Part shown: positions 1 through 11,704 of the stretch, in pieces
Layout of the letters: the number at the start of each line of letters is the position of its first letter
Position numbering within the stretch: the stretch's first letter is position 1
Source of the DNA: Rallus limicola
Lineage: Eukaryota > Chordata > Aves > Gruiformes > Rallidae
Assembly: GCA_022605955.1 (NCBI GenBank)
Contig: JAKCOZ010000099.1
Location: forward strand, 124,001-188,000
Length of the DNA: 64,000 nucleotides
Direction of reading: 5' to 3'
The notes under the pieces: generated by a model
Database searches by the model: none
Told to the model about the DNA's origin: nothing
What the model saw: the letters and a program-made list of their open reading frames with translations, nothing else
Translations under genes and position numbers: made by a program

Positions 1-20
1 CATGCCTGGAACCTCCTACG
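1..20 (+). repeat. Partial monomer at left edge
   Basis: The last 20 bases of a monomer (p179-198), in phase with the copy starting at 21. The window therefore opens inside the array and the left end of the array is not seen. Confidence 0.95.
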
Positions 21-177
21 GTGCTTTTCTCGGCCCTAGCAGACTGCAGTTCAAAACATGCTAAACGTCCAGCAATAACTCCCAAAGTAAAGAGCTAGGC
101 CTGAAAGGCATAGCTTGTCTGAAACCCCCTAACAGGACACACGAGCAGACCCTGTCACTTTGGCTCTCAGCCTTTTC

Positions 178-196
178 CTTTGCCTGGAAAGAGGGA
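178..196 (+). promoter_or_regulatory. Degenerate CENP-B-box-like motif (one per monomer, p159-177)
   Basis: CTTTGCCTGGAAAGAGGGA resembles the mammalian CENP-B box, whose essential core is TTCG, four bases, A, two bases, CGGG. Here TTTG replaces TTCG, AGGG replaces CGGG, and the spacer is two bases longer. The central TGGAA and final GGGA match. Both essential CpGs are missing, so binding by canonical CENP-B is unlikely. It could be a decayed site, a site for a divergent protein, or coincidence. The position given is the first copy; the motif recurs in nearly every monomer. Confidence 0.25.
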
Positions 197-217
197 ACAT
201 GCCTGGAACCTCCTACG

Positions 218-415
218 GTGCTTTTCTCGGCCCTAGCAGACTGCAGTTCAAAACATGCTAAACGTCCAGCAATAACTCCCAAAGTAAAGAAGTTAGGCCT
301 GAAAGGCATAGCTCGTCTGAAACCTCCTAACAGGACACACGAGCAGACCCTGTCACTTTGGCTCTCAGCCTTTTCCTTTGCCTGGAAAGAGGGAACATGC
401 CTGGAACCTCCTACG
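218..415 (+). repeat. Representative full monomer (198 bp)
   Basis: First full-length monomer without an indel. It starts at the GTG of p1 and ends with CTACG. It carries two minor variants, p76 C>T and p97 T>C. Fixed CpGs lie at p11, p46, p123 and p197, and a variable fifth at p97. Internal short duplications (GCCTGGAA spaced 19 bp, AACCTCCTA spaced 84 bp) suggest the monomer itself partly arose from, or exchanges with, smaller elements. The 198-bp length is close to a nucleosome plus linker. Confidence 0.95.
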
Positions 416-1208
416 GTGCTTTTCTCGGCCCTAGCAGACTGCAGTTCAAAACATGCTAAACGTCCAGCAATAACTTCCAAAGTAAAGAAGCTAGGCCTGA
501 AAGGCATAGCTCGTCTGAAACCTCCTAACAGGACACACGAGCAGACCCTGTCACTTTGGCTCTCAGCCTTTTCCTTTGCCTGGAAAGAGGGAACATGCCT
601 GGAACCTCCTACGGTGCTTTTCTCGGCCCTAGCAGACTGCAGTTCAAAACATGCTAAACGTCCAGCAATAACTCCCAAAGTAAAGAAGCTAGGCCTGAAA
701 GGCATAGCTTGTCTGAAACCTCCTGACAGGACACACGAGCAGACCCTGTCACTTTGACTCTCAGCCTTTTCCTTTGCCTGGAAAGAGGGAACATGCCTGG
801 AACCTCCTACGGTGCTTTTCTCAGCCCTAGCAGACTACAGTTCAAAACATGCTAAACGTCCAGCAATAACTCCCAAAGTAAAGAAGCTAGGCCTGAAAGG
901 CATAGCTTGTCTGAAACCTCCTAACAGGACACACGAGCAGACCCTGTCACTTTGGCTCTCAGCCTTTTCCTTTGCCTGGAAAGAGGGAACATGCCTGGAA
1001 CCTCCTACGGTGCTTTTCTCGGCCCTAGCAGACTGCAGGTCAAAACATGCTAAACGTCCAGCAATAACTCCCAAAGTAAAGAAGCTAGGCCTGAAAGGCA
1101 TAGCTTGTCTGAAACCCCCTAACAGGACACACGAGCAGACCCAGTCACTTTGGCTCTCAGCCTTTTCCTTTGCCTGGAAAGAGGGAACATGCCTGGAACC
1201 TCCTACGG

Positions 1209-2397
1209 GTGCTTTTCTCGGCCCTAGCAGACTGCAGTTCAAAACATGCTAAACGTCCAGCAATAACTCCCAAAGTAAAGAAGCTAGGCCTGAAAGGCAT
1301 AGCTTGTCTGAAACCCCCTAACAGGACACACGAGCAGACCCTGTCACTTTGGCTCTCAGCCTTTTCCTTTGCCTGGAAAGAGGGAACATGCCTGGAACCT
1401 CCTACGGTGCTTTTCTCGGCCCTAGCAGACTGCAGTTCAAAACATGCTAAACGTCCAGCAATAACTCCCAAAGTAAAGAAGTTAGGCCTGAAAGGCATAG
1501 CTCGTCTGAAACCTCCTAACAGGACACACGAGCAGACCCTGTCACTTTGGCTCTCAGCCTTTTCCTTTGCCTGGAAAGAGGGGAACATGCCTGGAACCTC
1601 CTACGGTGCTTTTCTCGGCCCTAGCAGACTGCAGTTCAAAACATGCTAAACGTCCAGCAATAACTTCCAAAGTAAAGAAGCTAGGCCTGAAAGGCATAGC
1701 TCGTCTGAAACCTCCTAACAGGACACACGAGCAGACCCTGTCACTTTGGCTCTCAGCCTTTTCCTTTGCCTGGAAAGAGGGAACATGCCTGGAACCTCCT
1801 ACGGTGCTTTTCTCGGCCCTAGCAGACTGCAGTTCAAAACATGCTAAACGTCCAGCAATAACTCCCAAAGTAAAGAAGCTAGGCCTGAAAGGCATAGCTT
1901 GTCTGAAACCTCCTGACAGGACACACGAGCAGACCCTGTCACTTTGACTCTCAGCCTTTTCCTTTGCCTGGAAAGAGGGAACATGCCTGGAACCTCCTAC
2001 GGTGCTTTTCTCAGCCCTAGCAGACTACAGTTCAAAACATGCTAAACGTCCAGCAATAACTCCCAAAGTAAAGAAGCTAGGCCTGAAAGGCATAGCTTGT
2101 CTGAAACCTCCTAACAGGACACACGAGCAGACCCTGTCACTTTGGCTCTCAGCCTTTTCCTTTGCCTGGAAAGAGGGAACATGCCTGGAACCTCCTACGG
2201 TGCTTTTCTCGGCCCTAGCAGACTGCAGGTCAAAACATGCTAAACGTCCAGCAATAACTCCCAAAGTAAAGAAGCTAGGCCTGAAAGGCATAGCTTGTCT
2301 GAAACCCCCTAACAGGACACACGAGCAGACCCAGTCACTTTGGCTCTCAGCCTTTTCCTTTGCCTGGAAAGAGGGAACATGCCTGGAACCTCCTACG
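1209..2397 (+). repeat. 6-monomer HOR block, copy 2
   Basis: Repeats all diagnostic variants of 21-1208 in the same order. The only differences I see between the two copies are homopolymer-length changes, including an extra G at 1580-1583. This is a recent 1,188-bp tandem duplication. Confidence 0.88.
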
Positions 2398-3586
2398 GTG
2401 CTTTTCTCGGCCCTAGCAGACTGCAGGTCAAAACATGCTAAACGTCCAGCAATAACTCCCAAAGTAAAGAAGCTAGGCCTGAAAGGCATAGCTTGTCTGA
2501 AACCTCCTAACAGGACACACGAGCAGACCCTGTCACTTTGGCTCTCAGCCTTTTCCTTTGCCTGGAAAGAGGGAACATGCCTGGAACCTCCTACGGTGCT
2601 TTTCTCGGCCCTAGCAGACTGCAGTTCAAAACATGCTAAACGTCCAGCAATAACTCCCAAAGTAATGAAGCTAAGCCTGAAAGGCATAGCTTGTCTGAAA
2701 CCTCCTAACAGGACACACAAGCAGACCCTGTCACTTTGGCTCTCAGCCTTTTCCTTTGCCTGGAAAGAGGGAACATGCCTGGAACCTCCTACGGTGCTTT
2801 CTCGGCCCTAGCAGACTGCAGTTCAAAACATGCTAAACGTCCAGCAATAACTCCCAAAGTAAAGAAGCTAGGCCTGAAAGGCATAGCTCGTCTGAAACCT
2901 CCTAACAGGACACACGAGCAGACCCTGTCACTTTGGCTCTCAGCCTTTTCCTTTGCCTGGAAAGAGGGAACATGCCTGGAACCTCCTACGGTGCTTTTCT
3001 CGGCCCTAGCAGACTGCCAGTTCAAAACATGCTAAACGAACAGCAATAACTCCCAAAGTAAAGAAGCTAGGCCTGAAAGGCATAGCTTGTCTGAAACCTC
3101 CTAACAGGACACACGAGCAGACCCTGTCACTTTGGCTCTCAGCCTTTTCCTTGCCTGGAAAGAGGGAACATGCCTGGAACCTCCTACGGTGCTTTTCTCG
3201 GCCCTAGCAGGACTGCAGTTCAAAACATGCTAAACGTCCAGCAATAACTCCCAAAGTAAAGAAGCTAGGCCTGAAAGGCATAGCTTGTCTGAAACTTCCT
3301 AACAGGACACACGAGCAGACCCTGTCACTTTGGCTCTCAGCCTTTTCCTTTGCCTGGAAAGAGGGAACATGCCTGGAACCTCCTACGGTGCTTTTCTCGG
3401 GCCCTAGCAGACTGCAGTTCAAAACATGCTAAACGTCCAGCAATAACTCCCAAAGTAAAGAAGCTAGGCCTGAAAGGCATAGCTTGTCTGAAACCTCCTA
3501 ACAGGACACACGAGCAGACCCTGTCACTTTGACTCTCAGCCTTTTCCTTTGCCTGGAAAGAGGGAACATGCCTGAAACCTCCTAAG
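2398..3586 (+). repeat. Six monomers, indel-rich, ending at the first boundary
   Basis: Order: p30 G; a monomer at 2596 with an A>T change giving AAAGTAATG and with GCTAAG plus p124 A; p97 C; one with CGAACAGC (p48 and p49 A); then two near-consensus copies, the last with p144 A. The same order recurs at 12101-13288. Single-base indels lie at 2798-2800, 3017-3018, 3151-3152, 3210-3211 and 3399-3401, all homopolymer length changes. Confidence 0.85.
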
Positions 3587-6358
3587 GTGCTTTTCTCTGC
3601 CCTAGCAGACTGCAGGTCACAACATGCTAAACGTCCAGCAATAACTCCCAAAGTAAAGAAGCTAGGCCTGAAAGGCATAGCTCGTCTGAAACCTCCTAAC
3701 AGGACACACGAGCAGACCCTGTCACTTTGGCTCTCAGCCTTTTCCTTTGCCTGGAAAGAGGGAACATGCCTGGAACCTCCTACGGTGCTTTTCTCGGCCC
3801 TAGCAGACTGCAGTTCAAAACATGCTAAACGTCCAGCAATAACTCCCAAAGTAAAGAAGCTAGGCCTGAAAGGCATAGCTTGTCTGAAACCTCCTAACAG
3901 GACACACGAGCAGACCCTGTCACTTTGGCTCTCAGCCTTTTCCTTTGCCTGGAAAGAGGGAACATGCCTGGAACCTCCTACGGTGCTTTTCTCGGCCCTA
4001 GCAGACTGCAGTTCAAAACATGCTAAACGAACAGCAATAACTCCCAAAGTAAAGAAGCTAGGCCTGAAAGGCATAGCTTGTCTGAAACCTCCTAACAGGA
4101 CACACGAGCAGACCCTGTCACTTTGGCTCTCAGCCTTTTCCTTTGCCTGGAAAGAGGGAACATGCCTGGAACCTCCTACGGTGCTTTTCTCGGCCCTAGC
4201 AGACTGCAGTTCAAAACATGCTAAACGTCCAGCAATAACTCCCAAAGTAAAGAAGCTAGGCCTGAAAGGCATAGCTTGTCTGAAACCTCCTAACAGGACA
4301 CACGAGCAGACCCTGTCACTTTGGCTCTCAGCCTTTTCCTTTGCCTGGAAAGAGGGAACATGCCTGGAACCTCCTACGGTGCTTTTCTCGGCCCTAGCAG
4401 ACTGCAGTTCAAAACATGCTAAACGTCCAGCAATAACTCCCAAAGTAAAGAAGCTAGGCCTGAAAGGCATAGCTTGTCTGAAACCTCCTAACAGGACACA
4501 CGAGCAGACCCTGTCACTTTGGCTCTCAGCCTTTTCCTTTGCCTGGAAAGAGGGAACATGCCTGGAACCTCCTACGGTGCTTTTCTCGGTCCTAGCAGAC
4601 TGCAGGTCACAACATGCTAAACGTCCAGCAATAACTCCCAAAGTAAAGAAGCTAGGCCTGAAAAGCATAGCTTGTCTGAAACCTCCTAACAGGACACACA
4701 AGCAGACCCTGTCACTTTGGCTCTCAGCCTTTTCCTTTGCCTGGAAAGAGGGAACATGCCTGGAACCTCCTACGGTGCTTTTCTCGGCCCTAGCAGACTG
4801 CAGTTCAAAACATGCTAAACGTCCAGCAATAACTCCCAAAGTAAAGAAGCTAGGCCTGAAAGGCATAGCTTGTCTGAAACCTCCTAACAGGACACACGAG
4901 CAGACCCTGTCACTTTGGCTCTCAGCCTTTTCCTTTGCCTGGAAAGAGGGAACATGCCTGGAACCTCCTACGGTGCTTTTCTCGGCCCTAGCAGACTGCA
5001 GTTCAAAACATGCTAAACGTCCAGCAATAACTCCCAAAGTAAAGAAGCTAGGCCTGAAAGGCATAGCTTGTCTGAAACCCCCTAACAGGACACACGAGCA
5101 GACCCTGTCACTTTGGCTCTCAGCCTTTTCCTTTGCCTGGAAAGAGGGAACATGCCTGGAACCTCCTACGGTGCTTTTCTCTCCCCTAGCAGACTGCAGG
5201 TCACAACATGCTAAACGTCCAGCAATAACTCCCAAAGTAAAGAAGCTAGGCCTGAAAGGCATAGCTTGTCTGAAACCCCCTAACAGGACACACGAGCAGA
5301 CCCTGTCACTTTGGCTCTCAGCCTTTTCCTTTGCCTGGAAAGAGGGAACATGCCTGGAACCTCCTACGGTGCTTTTCTCGGCCCTAGCAGACTGCAGTTC
5401 AAAACATGCTAAACGTCCAGCAATAACTCCCAAAGTAAAGAAGTTAGGCCTGAAAGGCATAGCTCGTCTGAAACCTCCTAACAGGACACACGAGCAGACC
5501 CTGTCACTTTGGCTCTCAGCCTTTTCCTTTGCCTGGAAAGAGGGAACATGCCTGGAACCTCCTACGGTGCTTTTCTCGGCCCTAGCAGACTGCAGTTCAA
5601 AACATGCTAAACGTCCAGCAATAACTTCCAAAGTAAAGAAGCTAGGCCTGAAAGGTATAGCTCGTCTGAAACCTCCTAACAGGACACACGAGCAGACCCT
5701 GTCACTTTGGCTCTCAGCCTTTTCCTTTGCCTGGAAAGAGGGAACATGCCTGGAACCTCCTACGGTGCTTTTCTCGGCCCTAGCAGACTGCAGTTCAAAA
5801 CATGCTAAACGAACAGCAATAACTCCCAAAGTAAAGAAGCTAGGCCTGAAAGGCATAGCTTGTCTGAAACCTCCTAACAGGACACACGAGCAGACCCTGT
5901 CACTTTGGCTCTCAGCCTTTTCCTTTGCCTGGAAAGAGGGAACATGCCTGGAACCTCCTACGGTGCTTTTCTCGGCCCTAGCAGACTGCAGTTCAAAACA
6001 TGCTAAACGTCCAGCAATAACTCCCAAAGTAAAGAAGCTAGGCCTGAAAGGCATAGCTTGTCTGAAACCTCCTAACAGGACACACGAGCAGACCCTGTCA
6101 CTTTGGCTCTCAGCCTTTTCCTTTGCCTGGAAAGAGGGAACATGCCTGGAACCTCCTACGGTGCTTTTCTCGGCCCTAGCAGACTGCAGTTCAAAACATG
6201 CTAAACGTCCAGCAATAACTCCCAAAGTAAAGAAGCTAGGCCTGAAAGGCATAGCTTGTCTGAAACCTCCTAACAGGACACACGAGCAGACCCTGTCACT
6301 TTGACTCTCAGCCTTTTCCTTTGCCTGGAAAGAGGGAACATGCCTGAAACCTCCTAAG
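3587..6358 (+). repeat. 14-monomer HOR unit A (2,772 bp)
   Basis: Opens with the boundary haplotype (p187 A and p197 A of the preceding monomer, then p12 T, p30 G, p34 C). Monomer 3 has CGAAC at p46-50, monomer 6 has p14 T with p30 G, p34 C and p88 A, and monomer 9 has CTCTCCCC at p9-16. Monomers 10 and 11 are the p76 T and p61 T types. The last three (5765-6358) match 12695-13288. It ends with p144 A and the next boundary. Confidence 0.88.
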
Positions 6359-9130
6359 GTGCTTTTCTCTGCCCTAGCAGACTGCAAGTCACAACATGCT
6401 AAACGTCCAGCAATAACTCCCAAAGTAAAGAAGCTAGGCCTGAAAGGCATAGCTCGTCTGAAACCTCCTAACAGGACACACGAGCAGACCCTGTCACTTT
6501 GGCTCTCAGCCTTTTCCTTTGCCTGGAAAGAGGGAACATGCCTGGAACCTCCTACGGTGCTTTTCTCGGCCCTAGCAGACTGCAGTTCAAAACATGCTAA
6601 ACGTCCAGCAATAACTCCCAAAGTAAAGAAGCTAGGCCTGAAAGGCATAGCTTGTCTGAAACCTCCTAACAGGACACACGAGCAGACCCTGTCACTTTGG
6701 CTCTCAGCCTTTTCCTTTGCCTGGAAAGAGGGAACATGCCTGGAACCTCCTACGGTGCTTTTCTCGGCCCTAGCAGACTGCAGTTCAAAACATGCTAAAC
6801 GAACAGCAATAACTCCCAAAGTAAAGAAGCTAGGCCTGAAAGGCATAGCTTGTCTGAAACCTCCTAACAGGACACACGAGCAGACCCTGTCACTTTGGCT
6901 CTCAGCCTTTTCCTTTGCCTGGAAAGAGGGAACATGCCTGGAACCTCCTACGGTGCTTTTCTCGGCCCTAGCAGACTGCAGTTCAAAACATGCTAAACGT
7001 CCAGCAATAACTCCCAAAGTAAAGAAGCTAGGCCTGAAAGGCATAGCTTGTCTGAAACCTCCTAACAGGACACACGAGCAGACCCTGTCACTTTGGCTCT
7101 CAGCCTTTTCCTTTGCCTGGAAAGAGGGAACATGCCTGGAACCTCCTACGGTGCTTTTCTCGGCCCTAGCAGACTGCAGTTCAAAACATGCTAAACGTCC
7201 AGCAATAACTCCCAAAGTAAAGAAGCTAGGCCTGAAAGGCATAGCTTGTCTGAAACCTCCTAACAGGACACACGAGCAGACCCTGTCACTTTGGCTCTCA
7301 GCCTTTTCCTTTGCCTGGAAAGAGGGAACATGCCTGGAACCTCCTACGGTGCTTTTCTCGGTCCTAGCAGACTGCAGGTCACAACATGCTAAACGTCCAG
7401 CAATAACTCCCAAAGTAAAGAAGCTAGGCCTGAAAAGCATAGCTTGTCTGAAACCTCCTAACAGGACACACGAGCAGACCCTGTCACTTTGGCTCTCAGC
7501 CTTTTCCTTTGCCTGGAAAGAGGGAACATGCCTGGAACCTCCTACGGTGCTTTTCTCGGCCCTAGCAGACTGCAGTTCAAAACATGCTAAACGTCCAGCA
7601 ATAACTCCCAAAGTAAAGAAGCTAGGCCTGAAAGGCATAGCTTGTCTGAAACCTCCTAACAGGACACACGAGCAGACCCTGTCACTTTGGCTCTCAGCCT
7701 TTTCCTTTGCCTGGAAAGAGGGAACATGCCTGGAACCTCCTACGGTGCTTTTCTCGGCCCTAGCAGACTGCAGTTCAAAACATGCTAAACGTCCAGCAAT
7801 AACTCCCAAAGTAAAGAAGCTAGGCCTGAAAGGCATAGCTTGTCTGAAACCCCCTAACAGGACACACGAGCAGACCCTGTCACTTTGGCTCTCAGCCTTT
7901 TCCTTTGCCTGGAAAGAGGGAACATGCCTGGAACCTCCTACGGTGCTTTTCTCTCCCCTAGCAGACTGCAGGTCACAACATGCTAAACGTCCAGCAATAA
8001 CTCCCAAAGTAAAGAAGCTAGGCCTGAAAGGCATAGCTTGTCTGAAACCTCCTAACAGGACACACGAGCAGACCCTGTCACTTTGGCTCTCAGCCTTTTC
8101 CTTTGCCTGGAAAGAGGGAACATGCCTGGAACCTCCTACGGTGCTTTTCTCGGCCCTAGCAGACTGCAGTTCAAAACATGCTAAACGTCCAGCAATAACT
8201 CCCAAAGTAAAGAAGCTAGGCCTGAAAGGCATAGCTTGTCTGAAACCTCCTAACAGGACACACGAGCAGACCCTGTCACTTTGGCTCTCAGCCTTTTCCT
8301 TTGCCTGGAAAGAGGGAACATGCCTGGAACCTCCTACGGTGCTTTTCTCGGCCCTAGCAGACTGCAGTTCAAAACATGCTAAACGTCCAGCAATAACTCC
8401 CAAAGTAAAGAAGCTAGGCCTGAAAGGCATAGCTTGTCTGAAACCCCCTAACAGGACACACGAGCAGACCCTGTCACTTTGGCTCTCAGCCTTTTCCTTT
8501 GCCTGGAAAGAGGGAACATGCCTGGAACCTCCTACGGTGCTTTTCTCGGCCCTAGCAGACTGCAGTTCAAAACATGCTAAACGTCCAGCAATAACTCCCA
8601 AAGTAAAGAAGTTAGGCCTGAAAGGCATAGCTCGTCTGAAACCTCCTAACAGGACACACGAGCAGACCCTGTCACTTTGGCTCTCAGCCTTTTCCTTTGC
8701 CTGGAAAGAGGGAACATGCCTGGAACCTCCTACGGTGCTTTTCTCGGCCCTAGCAGACTGCAGTTCAAAACATGCTAAACGTCCAGCAATAACTTCCAAA
8801 GTAAAGAAGCTAGGCCTGAAAGGTATAGCTCGTCTGAAACCTCCTAACAGGACACACGAGCAGACCCTGTCACTTTGGCTCTCAGCCTTTTCCTTTGCCT
8901 GGAAAGAGGGAACATGCCTGGAACCTCCTACGGTGCTTTTCTCGGCCCTAGCAGACTGCAGTTCAAAACATGCTAAACGTCCAGCAATAACTCCCAAAGT
9001 AAAGAAGCTAGGCCTGAAAGGCATAGCTTGTCTGAAACCTCCTGACAGGACACACGAGCAGACCCTGTCACTTTGACTCTCAGCCTTTTCCTTTGCCTGG
9101 AAAGAGGGAACATGCCTGGAACCTCCTACG
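6359..9130 (+). repeat. 14-monomer HOR unit B (2,772 bp)
   Basis: The first nine monomers (6359-8140) match unit A (3587-5368) with only three differences seen by eye (p29 in monomer 1, p124 in monomer 6, p108 in monomer 9). The last five differ in arrangement: two plain monomers, then the p76 T, p61 T and p112 G/p144 A types. It closes without the boundary haplotype; the next monomer is the p12 A/p26 A type. Confidence 0.88.
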
Positions 9131-11704
9131 GTGCTTTTCTCAGCCCTAGCAGACTACAGTTCAAAACATGCTAAACGTCCAGCAATAACTCCCAAAGTAA
9201 AGAAGCTAGGCCTGAAAGGCATAGCTTGTCTTAAACCCCCTAACAGGACACACGAGCAGACCCTGTCACTTTGGCTCTCAGCCTTTTCCTTTGCCTGGAA
9301 AGAGGGAACATGCCTGGAACCTCCTACGGTGCTTTTCTCGGCCCTAGCAGACTGCAGGTCAAAACATGCTAAACGTCCAGCAATAACTCCCAAAGTAAAG
9401 AAGCTAGGCCTGAAAGGCATAGCTCGTCTGAAACCCCCTAACAGGACACACGAGCAGACCCAGTCACTTTGGCTCTCAGCCTTTTCCTTTGCCTGGAAAG
9501 AGGGAACATGCCTGGAACCTCCTACGGTGCTTTTCTCGGCCCTAGCAGACTGCAGTTCAAAACATGCTAAAGGTCCAGCAATAACTCCCAAAGTAAAGAA
9601 GCTAGGACTGAAAGGCATAGCTTGTCTGAAACCTCCTAACAGGACACACGAGCAGACCCTGTCACTTTGGCTCTCAGCCTTTTCCTTTGCCTGGAAAGAG
9701 GGAACATGCCTGGAACCTCCTACGGTGCTTTTCTCGGCCCTAGCAGACTGCAGGTCACAACATGCTAAACGAACAGCAATAACTCCCAAAGTAAAGAAGC
9801 TAGGCCTGAAAGGCATAGCTTGTCTGAAACCTCCTAACAGGACACACGAGCAGACCCTGTCACTTTGGCTCTCAGCCTTTTCCTTTGCCTGGAAAGAGGG
9901 AACATGCCTGGAACCTCCTACGGTGCTTTTCTCGGCCCTAGCAGACTGCAGTTCAAAACATGCTAAACGTCCAGCAATAACTCCCAAAGTAAAGAAGCTA
10001 GGCCTGAAAGGCATAGCTTGTCTGAAACCTCCTAACAGGACACACGAGCAGACCCTGTCACTTTGGCTCTCAGCCTTTTCCTTTGCCTGGAAAGAGGGAA
10101 CATGCCTGGAACCTCCTACGGTGCTTTTCTCGGCCCTAGCAGACTGCAGTTCAAAACATGCTAAACGTCCAGCAATAACTCCCAAAGTAAAGAAGCTAGG
10201 CCTGAAAGGCATAGCTTGTCTGAAACCTCCTAACAGGACACACGAGCAGACCCTGTCACTTTGGCTCTCAGCCTTTTCCTTTGCCTGGAAAGAGGGAACA
10301 TGCCTGGAACCTCCTACGGTGCTTTTCTCGGCCCTAGCAGACTGCAGTTCAAAACATGCTAAACGTCCAGCAATAACTCCCAAAGTAAAGAAGCTAGGCC
10401 TGAAAGGCATAGCTTGTCTGAAACCCCCTAACAGGACACACGAGCAGACCCTGTCACTTTGGCTCTCAGCCTTTTCCTTTGCCTGGAAAGAGGGAACATG
10501 CCTGGAACCTCCTACGGTGCTTTTCTCTCCCCTAGCAGACTGCAGGTCACAACATGCTAAACGTCCAGCAATAACTCCCAAAGTAAAGAAGCTAGGCCTG
10601 AAAGGCATAGCTTGTCTGAAACCTCCTAACAGGACACACGAGCAGACCCTGTCACTTTGGCTCTCAGCCTTTTCCTTTGCCTGGAAAGAGGGAACATGCC
10701 TGGAACCTCCTACGGTGCTTTTCTCGGCCCTAGCAGACTGCAGTTCAAAACATGCTAAACGTCCAGCAATAACTCCCAAAGTAAAGAAGCTAGGCCTGAA
10801 AGGCATAGCTTGTCTGAAACCTCCTAACAGGACACACGAGCAGACCCTGTCACTTTGGCTCTCAGCCTTTTCCTTTGCCTGGAAAGAGGGAACATGCCTG
10901 GAACCTCCTACGGTGCTTTTCTCGGCCCTAGCAGACTGCAGTTCAAAACATGCTAAACGTCCAGCAATAACTCCCAAAGTAAAGAAGCTAGGCCTGAAAG
11001 GCATAGCTTGTCTGAAACCCCCTAACAGGACACACGAGCAGACCCTGTCACTTTGGCTCTCAGCCTTTTCCTTTGCCTGGAAAGAGGGAACATGCCTGGA
11101 ACCTCCTACGGTGCTTTTCTCGGCCCTAGCAGACTGCAGTTCAAAACATGCTAAACGTCCAGCAATAACTCCCAAAGTAAAGAAGTTAGGCCTGAAAGGC
11201 ATAGCTCGTCTGAAACCTCCTAACAGGACACACGAGCAGACCCTGTCACTTTGGCTCTCAGCCTTTTCCTTTGCCTGGAAAGAGGGAACATGCCTGGAAC
11301 CTCCTACGGTGCTTTTCTCGGCCCTAGCAGACTGCAGTTCAAAACATGCTAAACGTCCAGCAATAACTTCCAAAGTAAAGAAGCTAGGCCTGAAAGGTAT
11401 AGCTCGTCTGAAACCTCCTAACAGGACACACGAGCAGACCCTGTCACTTTGGCTCTCAGCCTTTTCCTTTGCCTGGAAAGAGGGAACATGCCTGGAACCT
11501 CCTACGGTGCTTTTCTCGGCCCTAGCAGACTGCAGTTCAAAACATGCTAAACGTCCAGCAATAACTCCCAAAGTAAAGAAGCTAGGCCTGAAAGGCATAG
11601 CTTGTCTGAAACCTCCTGACAGGACACACGAGCAGACCCTGTCACTTTGACTCTCAGCCTTTTCCTTTGCCTGGAAAGAGGGAACATGCCTGGAACCTCC
11701 TACG
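9131..11704 (+). repeat. 13-monomer HOR unit C (2,574 bp)
   Basis: Starts with the p12 A/p26 A monomer, then the p134 A monomer and one with AAAGGTCC (p46 G). The stretch 7547-9526 recurs at 10121-12100, ten monomers exactly 13 monomers apart, including the rare CTTAAACC change in the p12 A/p26 A copies. This is a 13-monomer register sitting next to the 14-monomer register of units A and B. Confidence 0.85.

Larger units (their letters stand above)
21..1208 (+). repeat. 6-monomer HOR block, copy 1
   Basis: Six monomers in this variant order: p108 C; p76 T with p97 C; p61 T with p97 C; p112 G with p144 A; p12 A with p26 A; p30 G with p108 C and p134 A. The same ordered set follows immediately at 1209. 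Single-base indels sit near 91-95 (one A lost) and at 1207-1209 (one G gained). Confidence 0.9.

Noticed and set aside
1..20. Array edge at the left of the window
   Set aside because: The first 20 bases are already in monomer phase, so the edge lies outside.
3587..9076. Tandem-repeat surface protein encoded on the plus strand (66-residue repeats)
   Set aside because: Frames end at stop variants that are HOR markers, start only at GTG of the repeat phase, and have no signal peptide or non-repeat ends.
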